From a virus, in the IMG/VR virus record IMGVR_UViG_3300042987_001158, positions 1 to 38,724 of that record: a stretch of DNA of 38,724 bases, one strand, 5' to 3'. The translations under genes were made by a program, and so were the position numbers. The number at the start of each line of letters is the position of its first letter. The first letter of the stretch is position 1. Positions 9,237-16,186 of this stretch are shown piece after piece. Under the pieces are notes generated by a model, which was not told the DNA's origin, did not search any database, and saw only the letters and a list, made by a program, of their open reading frames with translations.

Positions 9237-9368
9237 ATGGCAAAACCAAAGGGAGCAATGAACAAGGTGACTCATTTGCCAGGGCCACCCAAGAGAACGC
9301 TGCAGGGCCAAGGGCAGTACAGCAAACCCAATCACGGGCGGAAGAAAAGCAGGGGACAGGGGCGCTGA
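9237..9368 (+). CDS. Small, strongly basic protein of unknown function
   Basis: A 43-residue frame starting at ATG 9237, six bases after the C1q-like gene. The product begins MAKPKGAMNKVTHLPGPPKR and ends RKKSRGQGR; it is rich in Lys, Arg, Gly and Pro with no acidic residues. The upstream sequence gives no good ribosome-binding site. Its coding nature is supported by its fit between neighbouring genes on the same strand. The charge suggests nucleic-acid or membrane-surface binding, but I do not recognise the family. Confidence 0.6.
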   Translation: MAKPKGAMNKVTHLPGPPKRTLQGQGQYSKPNHGRKKSRGQGR

Positions 9369-9406
9369 TGGCATTGCAGCTTGCTGGCTAGTAGCCTAAA
9401 GCTGCA

Positions 9407-9634
9407 ATGGGCAATGTCTGGGCCGTGCTGGAGGTCGCTTCTGTCATCGGTGTGGCCGGTGTTGGCGCCCTATGGAAGATGGCCGTCGAGCACGGCTCCA
9501 TGAAGCGCGGCATGGACGCGATTCTCAACGAGGTCCGCTTATTGAGAGAGGACTTGCAGAAAGACATCAAGATTTTGGAGGACGACCTGAGAGATCACGA
9601 ACTCAGGCTTCGCAAGCTGGAATCCAAGGAATGA
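9407..9634 (+). CDS. Small membrane-anchored coiled-coil protein, possible lysis accessory
   Basis: A 75-residue protein. Residues 4-24 form one hydrophobic segment (VWAVLEVASVIGVAGVGALWK) and residues about 35-75 are a highly charged heptad-like helix (LLREDLQKDIKILEDDLRDHEL). A single N-terminal membrane anchor plus a coiled coil is the layout of i-spanins and of some small holin-like proteins. It lies in the group of small genes after the fibres where lysis genes are found in T7-like phages. The stop overlaps the next start (ATGA). The exact role is inferred. Confidence 0.75.
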   Translation: MGNVWAVLEVASVIGVAGVGALWKMAVEHGSMKRGMDAILNEVRLLREDLQKDIKILEDDLRDHELRLRKLESKE

Positions 9635-9885
9635 ATCCAGTCGAGCAGCCACTGGAGTTTGCTTTGAGCAAAGAGGCAAGACACCGAGAGCTGCTGGACA
9701 TGTACGACAACGAGGACTGGGAAAGCCTGCTGGGCGCTGCAGAGCTGCTGAATGAAGCGCTGGTGGTGCAGCAGACGATGAACCGATGGCTGGCCAAGGA
9801 AGCAGCGGACAACTTGGCTGCAGCAGTGAAGGCTCAGTACGCTGCCAATACCCACCCAGGAGATGGTGATGGACCGCCTTGCTGA
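9631..9885 (+). CDS. Hypothetical 84-residue acidic helical protein
   Basis: The start ATG 9631 overlaps the previous stop in ATGA; a longer frame upstream would need to overlap the whole previous gene and is rejected. The product begins MNPVEQPLEFALSKEARHRE and is mostly helical, with a segment WESLLGAAELLNEALVVQQTMNRWLAKEA that looks amphipathic. No known domain is recognised. Its 3' end overlaps the following membrane protein gene by about 17-23 bases, so the two are translationally coupled. Confidence 0.75.
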   Translation: MNPVEQPLEFALSKEARHRELLDMYDNEDWESLLGAAELLNEALVVQQTMNRWLAKEAADNLAAAVKAQYAANTHPGDGDGPPC

Positions 9886-10054
9886 TTACGTTGCCCTTGC
9901 CGTTGCAATCCATGCAGTGGCCGTGGTGATTGTGAACATCACGCCTACCCCGAAGGACAACGAGTACCTGAACGACGTGTCTCGCCTGCTGGTGAAGGTC
10001 TACCGTGCGGTGGAAATCCTGGCTGGCATCGTCAGCAAGCGGGCCAAGCAATGA
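9869..10054 (+). CDS. Small single-span membrane protein, holin candidate
   Basis: A 61-residue protein when started at ATG 9869 (MDRLADYV). AGGAG at 9858-9862 is six bases upstream of this ATG but directly abuts another ATG at 9863, so 9869 is preferred. Residues 4-22 are hydrophobic (LADYVALAVAIHAVAVVIV), then a short polar turn with TPTPKDNE and an amphipathic helix ending in basic residues. The size, the single membrane segment and the place after the fibre genes fit a small phage holin. The endolysin gene is on the opposite strand nearby. The stop overlaps the next start. Confidence 0.7.
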   Translation: MDRLADYVALAVAIHAVAVVIVNITPTPKDNEYLNDVSRLLVKVYRAVEILAGIVSKRAKQ

Positions 10055-10209
10055 AGAAGCAGAGCAAGTCGGACGCCAAGGTGTCCAAGGTGATGCGGGA
10101 GTACAAGGGCGGCCAGCTGCGGTCGTCCAGCGGCCAGAAGGTGACCAACCCGCGGCAAGCGCTGGCCATTGCGCTAAGCGAAGCCGGCAAAGCCAAGAAG
10201 AAGCCCTAG
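10051..10209 (+). CDS. Small basic protein resembling the DUF6496 family
   Basis: A 52-residue protein that starts in an ATGA overlap with the holin candidate. The product has KVSKVMREYKGGQLRSS and VTNPRQALAIALSEAGKAKK, the pattern of a small basic family common in phages and bacteria (DUF6496, from memory), whose function is not known. Its stop codon (10207-10209) overlaps the stop of the endolysin gene coming from the other strand (10206-10208), so the two transcription units converge with no spacer and no obvious terminator. Confidence 0.75.
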   Translation: MKKQSKSDAKVSKVMREYKGGQLRSSSGQKVTNPRQALAIALSEAGKAKKKP

Positions 10210-11189
10210 TAATCCCAGCGGACGCGGGGTTTGCCGGCACGCATCCCTAGATGCACAAAGCCTTTGGCAGCCCCGTAACCGACGCTGTACGACCACTCAC
10301 GGTCGCAGTAGCCCTGAACGTCGTAGGTGCTCACACCCATCACGTAGAAGTCCACGGCACCGGTGTCTTTGACGTCGTAGAGGTGCTCTGACTGCGAGGC
10401 GCCACCCACCTGTTTGTTGACCTCAGGGGGCCTGTAGCCGCTGGTGATGACCACCGGCTTGTCACCAAAGGCCTTACGCAGCTTCTCCAGGAACTGAGCC
10501 AGCACGATGGCCGTGTCGCACTGGTGCTGATGCTTGAAGCGACGTGCCTCCTGCTGCAGAGCAAACTCTCCGTAGCTGATGTGGGGGGTGATCATCAGCG
10601 AGAACGAGGATGCCGGCGTGAAGACAGGAGCTTTGGCAACGTCAGTCTTCTGGGCAATGATGTTCAGCAGTTTCTGGCTGTACATGGGGTCCGTGGCGTA
10701 CCCCTCTGACACCAGCTGCTTGGCTGCGGCGACCAGGTTCGGTGCGTTGTTGACCCCCTTGAACGACCGGTAGTCCTTGTACCAGCGGTCTACGAGGTAC
10801 GACACACAGGTCTGCAAGTCAGGGAAGTTGATAAACGACGCAGTGATTGTGATCCACTGGCCGTTGACGAACTCCTTGGTGGTGGTGGCAGTGCCGTCGC
10901 CTTTAATGCCAAAGTAGTTGTGGCGGGCAGAGGTGTGCTGGCCCCAGCCGGACTCCAAAGCCCACTGCGCAGCCACCAGTTCTGGGTATTTGGAGCCAGC
11001 GTTCTTGGCCGCGGCCATCACACCGGACCAGTCGTTGGCAACAGGTGGTTTGAGCGGTGGTGCGGCACGGTACAGCTCAGCAAAGTCCGCCAGCTGTTCA
11101 GAAGTAAGGGAGTTCTCAAGTGCAGTCCAAGCTGCGATCTGGTGAGACAGCTCCTTGTAGTGCTTGGCAGCGTCAGTCAGCCGGATCAT
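10206..11189 (-). CDS. Endolysin: glucosaminidase domain fused to M15-type peptidase domain
   Basis: A 327-residue protein when started at ATG 11189 (MIRLTDAAKHY); the frame continues upstream but lies inside the preceding gene. Residues about 50-190 resemble the FlgJ-type glucosaminidase fold, with the catalytic Glu79 in AAQWALESGWG and NYFGIKG. Residues about 215-327 resemble peptidase M15_3 with VITSGYRPPEVNKQVGG, SEHLYDVKDTGAVDFY and FVHLGM, which supply the zinc ligands His, Asp and His. The His-to-Asp spacing is longer than in the usual SxHxxGxAxD motif because of a short insertion. One domain cuts the glycan and the other the peptide, so this is probably the lysis enzyme. No signal peptide is visible, so release would need a holin. 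Confidence 0.88.
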   Translation of the reverse strand: MIRLTDAAKHYKELSHQIAAWTALENSLTSEQLADFAELYRAAPPLKPPVANDWSGVMAAAKNAGSKYPELVAAQWALESGWGQHTSARHNYFGIKGDGTATTTKEFVNGQWITITASFINFPDLQTCVSYLVDRWYKDYRSFKGVNNAPNLVAAAKQLVSEGYATDPMYSQKLLNIIAQKTDVAKAPVFTPASSFSLMITPHISYGEFALQQEARRFKHQHQCDTAIVLAQFLEKLRKAFGDKPVVITSGYRPPEVNKQVGGASQSEHLYDVKDTGAVDFYVMGVSTYDVQGYCDREWSYSVGYGAAKGFVHLGMRAGKPRVRWDY

Positions 11190-11433
11190 TCGACAGCACG
11201 GGGTCTTTGGGGAAGATCTGGACGGCCTTCGCCTCAAAGGGAAGACGTTCCCAGACGTCGCATTGGATGGCGACATCCCAAGCGTAGTCAGCAGTCTGGG
11301 CAAAGACGACGGTCTGGAAGGAGCCTTTCTCTTTGGTGCCGTCCTGACCGATGAACACACCAGGCAGTCGGATCACCCATGCCCGGGGGCGGATGGGTGG
11401 ATCAAGGAGCTGTGGCGGGGATCCAGGTTCCAT
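11173..11433 (-). CDS. Hypothetical 86-residue protein between terminase and endolysin
   Basis: The start at ATG 11433 has GGAGG two bases upstream and overlaps the 3' end of the large terminase gene by about 30 bases; the 3' end overlaps the endolysin start by 17 bases. The product contains PRAWVIRLPGVFIGQDGTKEKG and DYAWDVAIQCDVWERLPFEAKAV split over a compact alpha/beta-looking chain. No domain is recognised and no membrane segment is present. Its tight overlaps on both sides support real translation. Confidence 0.7.
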   Translation of the reverse strand: MEPGSPPQLLDPPIRPRAWVIRLPGVFIGQDGTKEKGSFQTVVFAQTADYAWDVAIQCDVWERLPFEAKAVQIFPKDPVLSNDPAD

Positions 11434-13138
11434 GGCCTCCGGTGCGTGGGACCTCCGCAAGAGAAACGCCAAGAAGTTGAGCATCGAGAGCGCCTTGGAT
11501 GTTCCCCATGTATGCCTCCAGTTCTAGATCCCAGAGTTCCGACTGTCGTTCCTTGATCGCTCTGTCTTCATCAATGGCGAGCGACTCGTTCCAATACTGG
11601 ATGGCACCGGCCAGGGCGTCGAGACGGTCGTCGTGCTGGAGACAGCCCTTGTCCACGGTGATGTGGGTGAGCTGGTGGAAGAGCTGATAGGCCAGCCGCT
11701 TCTCGATGGCGTCGTCATCCCTGCCCTGAGAATCGTTTTCAACGACTGAGCGGTTGACGATAAGCCGGTGCTGGTTCATGACCGGCTCCAGGGCGTTAAT
11801 GATGCGCCGTTCCTTCTGCACGTTGCTGCGCACCGGCTCAATGGTGCAGGGGTGATGCACCTGCAGATAGGGCTTGAGCAGGTTTTCCAGCATCCCTTGG
11901 CCAAACTGGTCCTCCAGAAGAATCAAATTGACCTTGTGGCGCTTGGCAGCCTTGGCAATGGCTTCAAGAACGTTGTCGCTGTAGCCGTCGCGGTGGGCGC
12001 CGACCTCCAGCAGGTACAGGTTTCCGTTGAGATGGGCCACGATGGCGTACGACGTCTCGTCAGAACCCTTGCCAGAGGGGTCAACGAACATCACACAGCC
12101 CTGGAAGGGCAGCCAATCGCCGTGGATGTACGCCGGACGGTGGTAGTAGTCGCCTGAGAAGCCCACAGCGGGCAAGTCGGTAATGCGGTACTCGGCACCA
12201 CCCGACCAAACCAGCTTCTCGGGGGCGTGATCGGACACCTCAAGCACCATGAGGTCGGAGAGCTTGAGTGGAAACCGCTCCAGATCCGACAGTGAGGTGT
12301 CCAGTTGAAACTGAAGGGCAAACGCAGAGCGTCCATAGGACGCTTCACGCTCCATCAGGTCGATCTCGGAGAAACGGTTGGGGTCTGTCGGCTTGTTTTG
12401 GTTGCCGGTGCAGTCCCGCAGGATGACTGGAGCCAGCGCTTCGCCGTATTTCTCGGGCTTTTCGGGGTACCTGGCAGGCCAGATGCGGCAGTCGTACCCC
12501 CGCAGCCGCAGTTTGTTGTAGATCGACTCCTCGGTTTGGGGTGTACCGAGGAACATGACGTCGCCACCGGGCTTGAGGATGGCGTTGAACTCACCCACAC
12601 AGCCCAGCAGCTTCTCCCGCATGCTCACGGTCCAACTGGTGTTGGGTACTTCGACGTCGTCCGGCAGGATTAGATCGGCACGGGAGCCCGTCAGCTGGCC
12701 AAAGATGCCCACAGACTTGACTGAAGGCGACTGATCAGGGACTGCAGGCCGCACGTCGAAGCGGTTGGCCGCAGATCGCTGTTCATCACGGTCCGGCTCC
12801 AAGCATTGGAGCAGCGGCATCTCACGAATCAGGCGGATGCAGAACTGTGCAAAGTCATCGGCCCGGGTTTTGGAGGCCGACACCACCATGATTTTCTTTT
12901 GGGGATCGTTGCGTAGCAGCCAGAGCGTGTAGGCCGCGGCCATCCATGACTTTCCGACTCCACGGAATGCCTCAACAATGCGGCGTTTGGAGCCGTGCTG
13001 CATGTAGTGCGCAATGTCCAGCTGCACCGGAGTGGGATCTGGCAAGCCAAGATGCCGCCAGACGACCACCAAGAAGTACCGGAAATCGTCTTTGAAGGGT
13101 TCAGGTAATAGCTGCCATGCGGCTTGCTGTCTTGACAT
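11402..13138 (-). CDS. terL: Terminase large subunit (T7 gp19-like DNA packaging ATPase/nuclease)
   Basis: A 578-residue protein. It uses ATP to drive genome packaging through the portal and cuts concatemers. The Walker A motif AFRGVGKS is at about residues 57-64, after the VQLDIAHYMQHG segment typical of T7-like terminases. A Walker B-like ADLILPDDVEV follows, and the C-terminal nuclease begins with CVMFVDPSGKGSDETSYAI. The ATG at 13138 is chosen over a TTG three bases upstream; no good Shine-Dalgarno is seen. It is on the minus strand, opposite to the other structural genes, which differs from T7. Confidence 0.95.
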   Translation of the reverse strand: MSRQQAAWQLLPEPFKDDFRYFLVVVWRHLGLPDPTPVQLDIAHYMQHGSKRRIVEAFRGVGKSWMAAAYTLWLLRNDPQKKIMVVSASKTRADDFAQFCIRLIREMPLLQCLEPDRDEQRSAANRFDVRPAVPDQSPSVKSVGIFGQLTGSRADLILPDDVEVPNTSWTVSMREKLLGCVGEFNAILKPGGDVMFLGTPQTEESIYNKLRLRGYDCRIWPARYPEKPEKYGEALAPVILRDCTGNQNKPTDPNRFSEIDLMEREASYGRSAFALQFQLDTSLSDLERFPLKLSDLMVLEVSDHAPEKLVWSGGAEYRITDLPAVGFSGDYYHRPAYIHGDWLPFQGCVMFVDPSGKGSDETSYAIVAHLNGNLYLLEVGAHRDGYSDNVLEAIAKAAKRHKVNLILLEDQFGQGMLENLLKPYLQVHHPCTIEPVRSNVQKERRIINALEPVMNQHRLIVNRSVVENDSQGRDDDAIEKRLAYQLFHQLTHITVDKGCLQHDDRLDALAGAIQYWNESLAIDEDRAIKERQSELWDLELEAYMGNIQGALDAQLLGVSLAEVPRTGGHGTWIPATAP

Positions 13139-13147
13139 CAACGTGCG

Positions 13148-13408
13148 TCAGAAGTCATTGCGACTTAACGATGCAAGGGGCGGGGCAACAGGCGTGCCGT
13201 CTTGGTTGTACTGGGGTTTGATGGGACCGATGTAGTTCGGGCCAACCTTGTAATCCACGCAGGCGCCAGAGGCAAGACTGGTGGCATAGTCCGTCAGGAA
13301 CTCGTCCAGATCGGCGTAGGGCACCTCACGGGTGCGGTTCATGTCGTACATCTTGGCGACAGCGCCAGGTACAAACTCGTCAGGGACAGTGATTGTGATG
13401 TCAGCCAT
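13148..13408 (-). CDS. Hypothetical 86-residue acidic protein upstream of terL
   Basis: The gene starts at ATG 13408 with GGAGG about eight bases upstream and ends ten bases before terL. The product begins MADITITVPDEFVPGAVAKM and contains DLDEFLTDYATSLASGACVDY and a proline-rich tail (PIKPQYNQDGTPVAPPL). It resembles small phage proteins that open with a short beta strand of the DITITVPD type, but I cannot assign a function. Its place between a fibre-like gene and terL suggests a virion or packaging accessory role. Confidence 0.8.
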   Translation of the reverse strand: MADITITVPDEFVPGAVAKMYDMNRTREVPYADLDEFLTDYATSLASGACVDYKVGPNYIGPIKPQYNQDGTPVAPPLASLSRNDF

Positions 13409-13428
13409 GAGAAGATCCTCCGTGTGGT

Positions 13429-14358
13429 TTAGGTGGCGATGAGGCCAAGGTCACGCATCCGCGCAAGCAGTGCGTTGAGTTGAGTAATTGCGGTGGCAGC
13501 ATCTGTTGCATCGGCCACAGCCGCAGGTTGTACTACTGGAGTTGCGTTGTAGAAACCTATTTTTTGCGTGGTAGCCGTGCCGATCTTGAATCCTGCACCA
13601 CCAGTAACAATGTTGGCCGCGTTAAGATAAACGTCCTTGTCAAACTGGTTGTAGTTGCTACCGATAATTTGATACCGGGTGCTTCCGCTGTATAAGCCGA
13701 CTGAACGAACGATTCCTGGACTTGCGGCCTCGGTGCCAATACGGAACTCACTGCCGTACCACTCCAGCTTGCCAAGCTCGTAGTTGGTGCTGCTGGTGTA
13801 TGTGTTGTAGATCCGGAAGGCTTGTGCGTTAGTGCCGTTGCGCTGGGCGAGGGTGTTGGCGGCGTCGCGGAATAGACGCACGTCATAAGTACCAGTGTCG
13901 GTATACCCGTTGGACCATCCGATTGCGCAACCGCTTTGCACAAAGAATCCCGTGGACGTGGCAAAGCGGTAATACTCACCTGCGGACGTGAGATTAATCC
14001 CTAAAGAATTTGTATCAACGCCTCTAAGAGTAATAAACGTAGAAGATGGAGCTGGAAATATAGCGCCGCCATTTGATGCAATACGGAATTGACTCGTCCC
14101 ATTCACCTGCAGGTCCAGCAGGTTCCCCGCAAAACCACTCGCAGCATTAACACCGAAGCCTGTGCCGCTGGTGCTCCACGCTGTTGATGTGGTGCCAGTC
14201 GGCTCGATCAGCACCTGAGGCTTGGTGGTCGTTGCCGTGCCACCCGTGAACCACGTGCCAGTGAACGCCTTTGCCGGGCTCGATGCGGTGGCGTTGTAGC
14301 TGTTCACGACAGCATCGCCGCCACCGCCACCGTTCAAACCAATGTTGAGGTTGTCCAT
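13429..14358 (-). CDS. Tail fibre-like structural protein
   Basis: A 309-residue protein on the minus strand. The N-terminus is Gly/Asn-rich (MDNLNIGLNGGGGGDAVVNS). The body is rich in Gly, Ser, Thr and Asn, as in beta-helical fibres, and contains YNTYTSSTNYELGKLEWYG and EFRIGTEAASPGIVRSVGL, a pattern I recognise from phage fibre-type proteins. The C-terminus (KIGFYNATPVVQPAAVADATD, then TQLNALLARMRDLGLIAT) is also frequent at the ends of phage structural proteins and may be a trimerising helix. The start ATG 14358 follows an AAGGAAG-type site. It may add a second receptor specificity to the fibres coded at 6465-9230. Confidence 0.8.
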   Translation of the reverse strand: MDNLNIGLNGGGGGDAVVNSYNATASSPAKAFTGTWFTGGTATTTKPQVLIEPTGTTSTAWSTSGTGFGVNAASGFAGNLLDLQVNGTSQFRIASNGGAIFPAPSSTFITLRGVDTNSLGINLTSAGEYYRFATSTGFFVQSGCAIGWSNGYTDTGTYDVRLFRDAANTLAQRNGTNAQAFRIYNTYTSSTNYELGKLEWYGSEFRIGTEAASPGIVRSVGLYSGSTRYQIIGSNYNQFDKDVYLNAANIVTGGAGFKIGTATTQKIGFYNATPVVQPAAVADATDAATAITQLNALLARMRDLGLIAT

Positions 14359-14372
14359 AGTTGACTTCCTTC

Positions 14373-14702
14373 TTATTCGGCGGTGGACAAAGCAACCTTG
14401 AAGACGACACTGGGCGTGCCACCAGACAGGCTGACCAGTCGTCCACGGATGTAAGGCACCGGTACCTGCACCAAGCTGTACCCAAACGTGCCGTTGGCCG
14501 TCAGGGTGAAGTCGGTGTTGCCGGAATTAAGGTTGAACCAGTTGGCGGCATCCAAGGAGCCTTCTAACCGGATCACGACATTGGTGCCAATGGACGACAC
14601 CGTCACCTGAAACAGGACGTTGTCTTGAATGCCAAGGGCTTGGAAGTCAGTCGTCCCGGCAGACGTAAGAGTGCCGAGGGTGGTGACGGCTGGGGCGGAC
14701 AT
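14373..14702 (-). CDS. Small beta-rich putative virion protein
   Basis: A 109-residue protein that begins MSAPAVTTLGTLTSAGTTDF. The sequence is nearly all predicted beta strand, with VIRLEGSLDAANWFNLN and a repeated hydrophobic/polar alternation, which is the look of small phage decoration or tail-attached proteins. It lies between small terminase and the fibre-like gene in one minus-strand unit. The exact role is unknown. Confidence 0.75.
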   Translation of the reverse strand: MSAPAVTTLGTLTSAGTTDFQALGIQDNVLFQVTVSSIGTNVVIRLEGSLDAANWFNLNSGNTDFTLTANGTFGYSLVQVPVPYIRGRLVSLSGGTPSVVFKVALSTAE

Positions 14703-14704
14703 AA

Positions 14705-14944
14705 CTAGGCCGTCCGTTTACGGGGCTGCATTGCTACCACCTTATCCAGATCTGGCAACGAAGCCACCAGATCCCCAAACGACGTCCCCTCTGCTGGTTG
14801 GGCACTGATGGCGTTGTCCTTCAGAAACTGCCGCAAGATGCTCAGTTCAGCAGCTGAGATGGACCCATCATCCAATTTGGCTTTCAGGTGTTCAGCCAAG
14901 CCGGCATGAAGGTCTGAGAACAAGCTGTCGGTACTACGGGTCAT
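14705..14944 (-). CDS. terS: Terminase small subunit candidate (T7 gp18-like)
   Basis: A 79-residue protein from ATG 14944, with GGAGG about eight bases upstream; a longer version exists but has no such site. The product contains LHAGLAEHLKAKLDDGSISAAELSILRQFLKDNAI, split over two helices, which matches the small terminase pattern of T7-like phages (a helical domain followed by AELS...FLKDN). Small terminase recognises DNA for packaging. Its place upstream of terL in the same unit supports the call, although two other genes and a small unknown lie between them. Confidence 0.8.
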   Translation of the reverse strand: MTRSTDSLFSDLHAGLAEHLKAKLDDGSISAAELSILRQFLKDNAISAQPAEGTSFGDLVASLPDLDKVVAMQPRKRTA

Positions 14945-15072
14945 ACGACGACCCTCCGTGAAATGGAGTGTCCTAAGCCTACCGACGTCCCAGGTCACCC
15001 TTCACACAAGGGACACCGGGAAAGAAAGGGAGGTCGCTCACCCACCACGGCAGCAACCCCCAGCCCCTGAAA

Positions 15073-15103
15073 AGGTGGGCTGCTCAAACCGTAGCAGGTG
15101 CCC
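15073..15103 (-). terminator. Candidate terminator after the winged-helix gene
   Basis: On the minus strand, directly after the stop codon, GGGC and CTGCT can pair with AGCAG and CCC around an 8-base loop, followed by CCTTTTC. The stem is bulged and the T run is short, so this is moderate evidence only. Confidence 0.4.
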
Positions 15104-15105
15104 TT

Positions 15106-15444
15106 TCACTCCAAGGCCTGCTGGAACAGCTTCCACAGGTACCCACGCTTCGCCAAACCCCCGCAGGAGACGACGTACGGGTTGGGAAGGATCACAGAAG
15201 CATTGCTGGCTGGGTCCCTCCACTTGGCCAGCAGCAGGCCCTTCCTGAGCCTGCTGACGCAGTTGATCGCCTGCTTGTAGTTCATCCCCAGCTGCGTGGC
15301 CAGCTCCCTCACCGTGACCTCCGCATACCCACTCCGTGGATCCACATTCGCCACCACAGCCCAAAACACCTGCAGGTCCGACCCCGACAGCTCCCTGTCC
15401 CGCAGCTTGCTGACAACTTGCTTCGCGTCCTGCAGGTGAACCAT
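15106..15444 (-). CDS. Winged-helix DNA-binding protein
   Basis: A 112-residue protein, the first gene of the minus-strand unit. ATG 15444 is preceded by GGGAGAGG at a good distance; a GTG at 15477 could extend it by 11 residues. Residues about 20-70 look like a winged helix: LSGSDLQVFWAVVANVD, then VTVRELATQLGMNYKQAINCV and SRLRKGLLL. Such proteins act as transcription regulators or, in RepL-like cases, as replication initiators. It faces the 740-bp non-coding region, so a role in controlling that region or initiating replication is plausible but unproven. Confidence 0.8.
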   Translation of the reverse strand: MVHLQDAKQVVSKLRDRELSGSDLQVFWAVVANVDPRSGYAEVTVRELATQLGMNYKQAINCVSRLRKGLLLAKWRDPASNASVILPNPYVVSCGGLAKRGYLWKLFQQALE

Positions 15445-15690
15445 GGCAAACCTCTCCCGAGGCCATTTAGTCTTCACAAGTCAGCTCCTGACTGACGGCC
15501 CCTATTCCTGCCTGCTGCCTCGGTCCTGACCCGACCTAGGTGGCAGAAGGGGTTTTGCATTCGGAATTTAACCCCCCCTCCATTCCACGACTACCTACCC
15601 CCCTCTCCACCACTGGCCCGTTTTGGCCTCACTCTTAGATCTCTCATCAGTACCCTCCCCTCCTAGTGGAAATTCCTGCCCACCTGCCCA

Positions 15691-15720
15691 CTAAGGACTC
15701 CTAAGGACAACTAAAGCCAT
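15691..15720 (+). repeat. Three tandem 10-base units of CTAAGGA type
   Basis: The units are CTAAGGACTC, CTAAGGACAA and CTAAAGCCAT in register. They resemble the CCTAAAG short repeats that flank the terminal repeat of T7. Position in the divergent region fits a role near the genome ends. Confidence 0.7.
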
Positions 15721-15852
15721 TTTTGGCCCAAAAACCTGAGGGGCCTTCGCTCTATGTGTGGGTGGCAGTCACCCCCCGTAGGGGGTCGGACTGTCGTCTG
15801 TGCATGAGGGGGAGGGGGAGCCGTTGCAACAGGTAGGCCGCCTGGCCGCCTG

Positions 15853-15915
15853 CCATCCCTGCGGGGTCAAGGGGTTACAGGGGACTGTGGATCCCATGGG
15901 GCTAGGCAGGGATGG
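15853..15915. repeat. 10-bp perfect inverted repeat
   Basis: CCATCCCTGC (15853-15862) and GCAGGGATGG (15906-15915) are perfect complements separated by 43 bases. It could be a cruciform, a protein site or an RNA stem; no T run follows. Confidence 0.6.
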
Positions 15916-15945
15916 ACCCGGCAGGGGGTCGGCCTGCGCCATCCC

Positions 15946-15962
15946 ATGAGAATGGTTCTCAT
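15946..15962. promoter_or_regulatory. 17-base palindrome resembling a 7-1-7 operator (Fur-box-like)
   Basis: ATGAGAA, TGG, TTCTCAT is a perfect 7-bp dyad. It resembles the TGATAAT-N-ATTATCA arrangement of Fur sites at most, but not all, positions. A dyad of this size in a divergent control region is a good operator candidate; the binding protein is unknown. Confidence 0.45.
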
Positions 15963-16033
15963 TCCCGCAGTCTGTGGGTTGCATCTCGCCCTGGAGTGCC
16001 GTGGTGTCCCATTGCCGTCCGAAACGGGCTTGG

Positions 16034-16057
16034 GCTGACCACTGATATAGGGGGTGA
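16034..16057 (+). promoter_or_regulatory. Candidate phage RNA polymerase promoter
   Basis: TGACCACTGATATAGGGGG has the shape of the T7 promoter core (CACTATAGGGAGA). ATAGGGG also occurs at 17351-17357 upstream of an early gene and on the minus strand at 15499-15505, upstream of the minus-strand unit. CACTGATA recurs at 30454-30461 before the capsid gene. Prediction only. Confidence 0.35.
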
Positions 16058-16082
16058 GTTGTGGTTAGGATGGGAGACATGG

Positions 16083-16105
16083 GGGCGGAGCCATATCCGC
16101 CCTTT
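16083..16105 (+). terminator. Hairpin upstream of the first early gene
   Basis: GGGCGGA (16083-16089) pairs with TCCGCCC (16096-16102) across a six-base loop and is followed by TTT. It may be a leader hairpin or a weak terminator. Confidence 0.4.
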
Positions 16106-16164
16106 GGCGTCCGTAGGGGCGCCTGCCCGGCCGGGGGCTGCCGAGTAGTTGGCGATCCGGCCAT

Positions 16165-16174
16165 CACCCACCAC
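16165..16174 (+). promoter_or_regulatory. CACCCACCAC leader motif, copy before 16187
   Basis: Ten-base C-rich motif 12 bases before ATG 16187. The gene has no Shine-Dalgarno sequence. Further copies precede starts at 16476, 16972, 17395 and 19344, and one is at 15039-15048. Confidence 0.6.
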
Positions 16175-16186
16175 GCACCTAGACAC

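Larger units (their letters stand above)
15445..16186. other. 740-bp gene-free divergent control region; candidate site of the physical genome ends
   Basis: No convincing gene is seen on either strand. The region separates the minus-strand module from the early + strand genes. It holds three tandem 10-base units (15691-15720), a T/A dyad (15720-15734), a 6-bp G/C hairpin (15771-15786), a tandem GGCCGCCT pair (15836-15851), a 10-bp inverted repeat with arms at 15853-15862 and 15906-15915, a 17-base palindrome (15946-15962), two ATAGGGG sites facing opposite ways (15499-15505 minus, 16047-16054 plus) and a hairpin at 16083-16105. In T7 the terminal repeats and short repeats lie between terminase and the first early gene, which corresponds to this place here. 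Confidence 0.7.
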
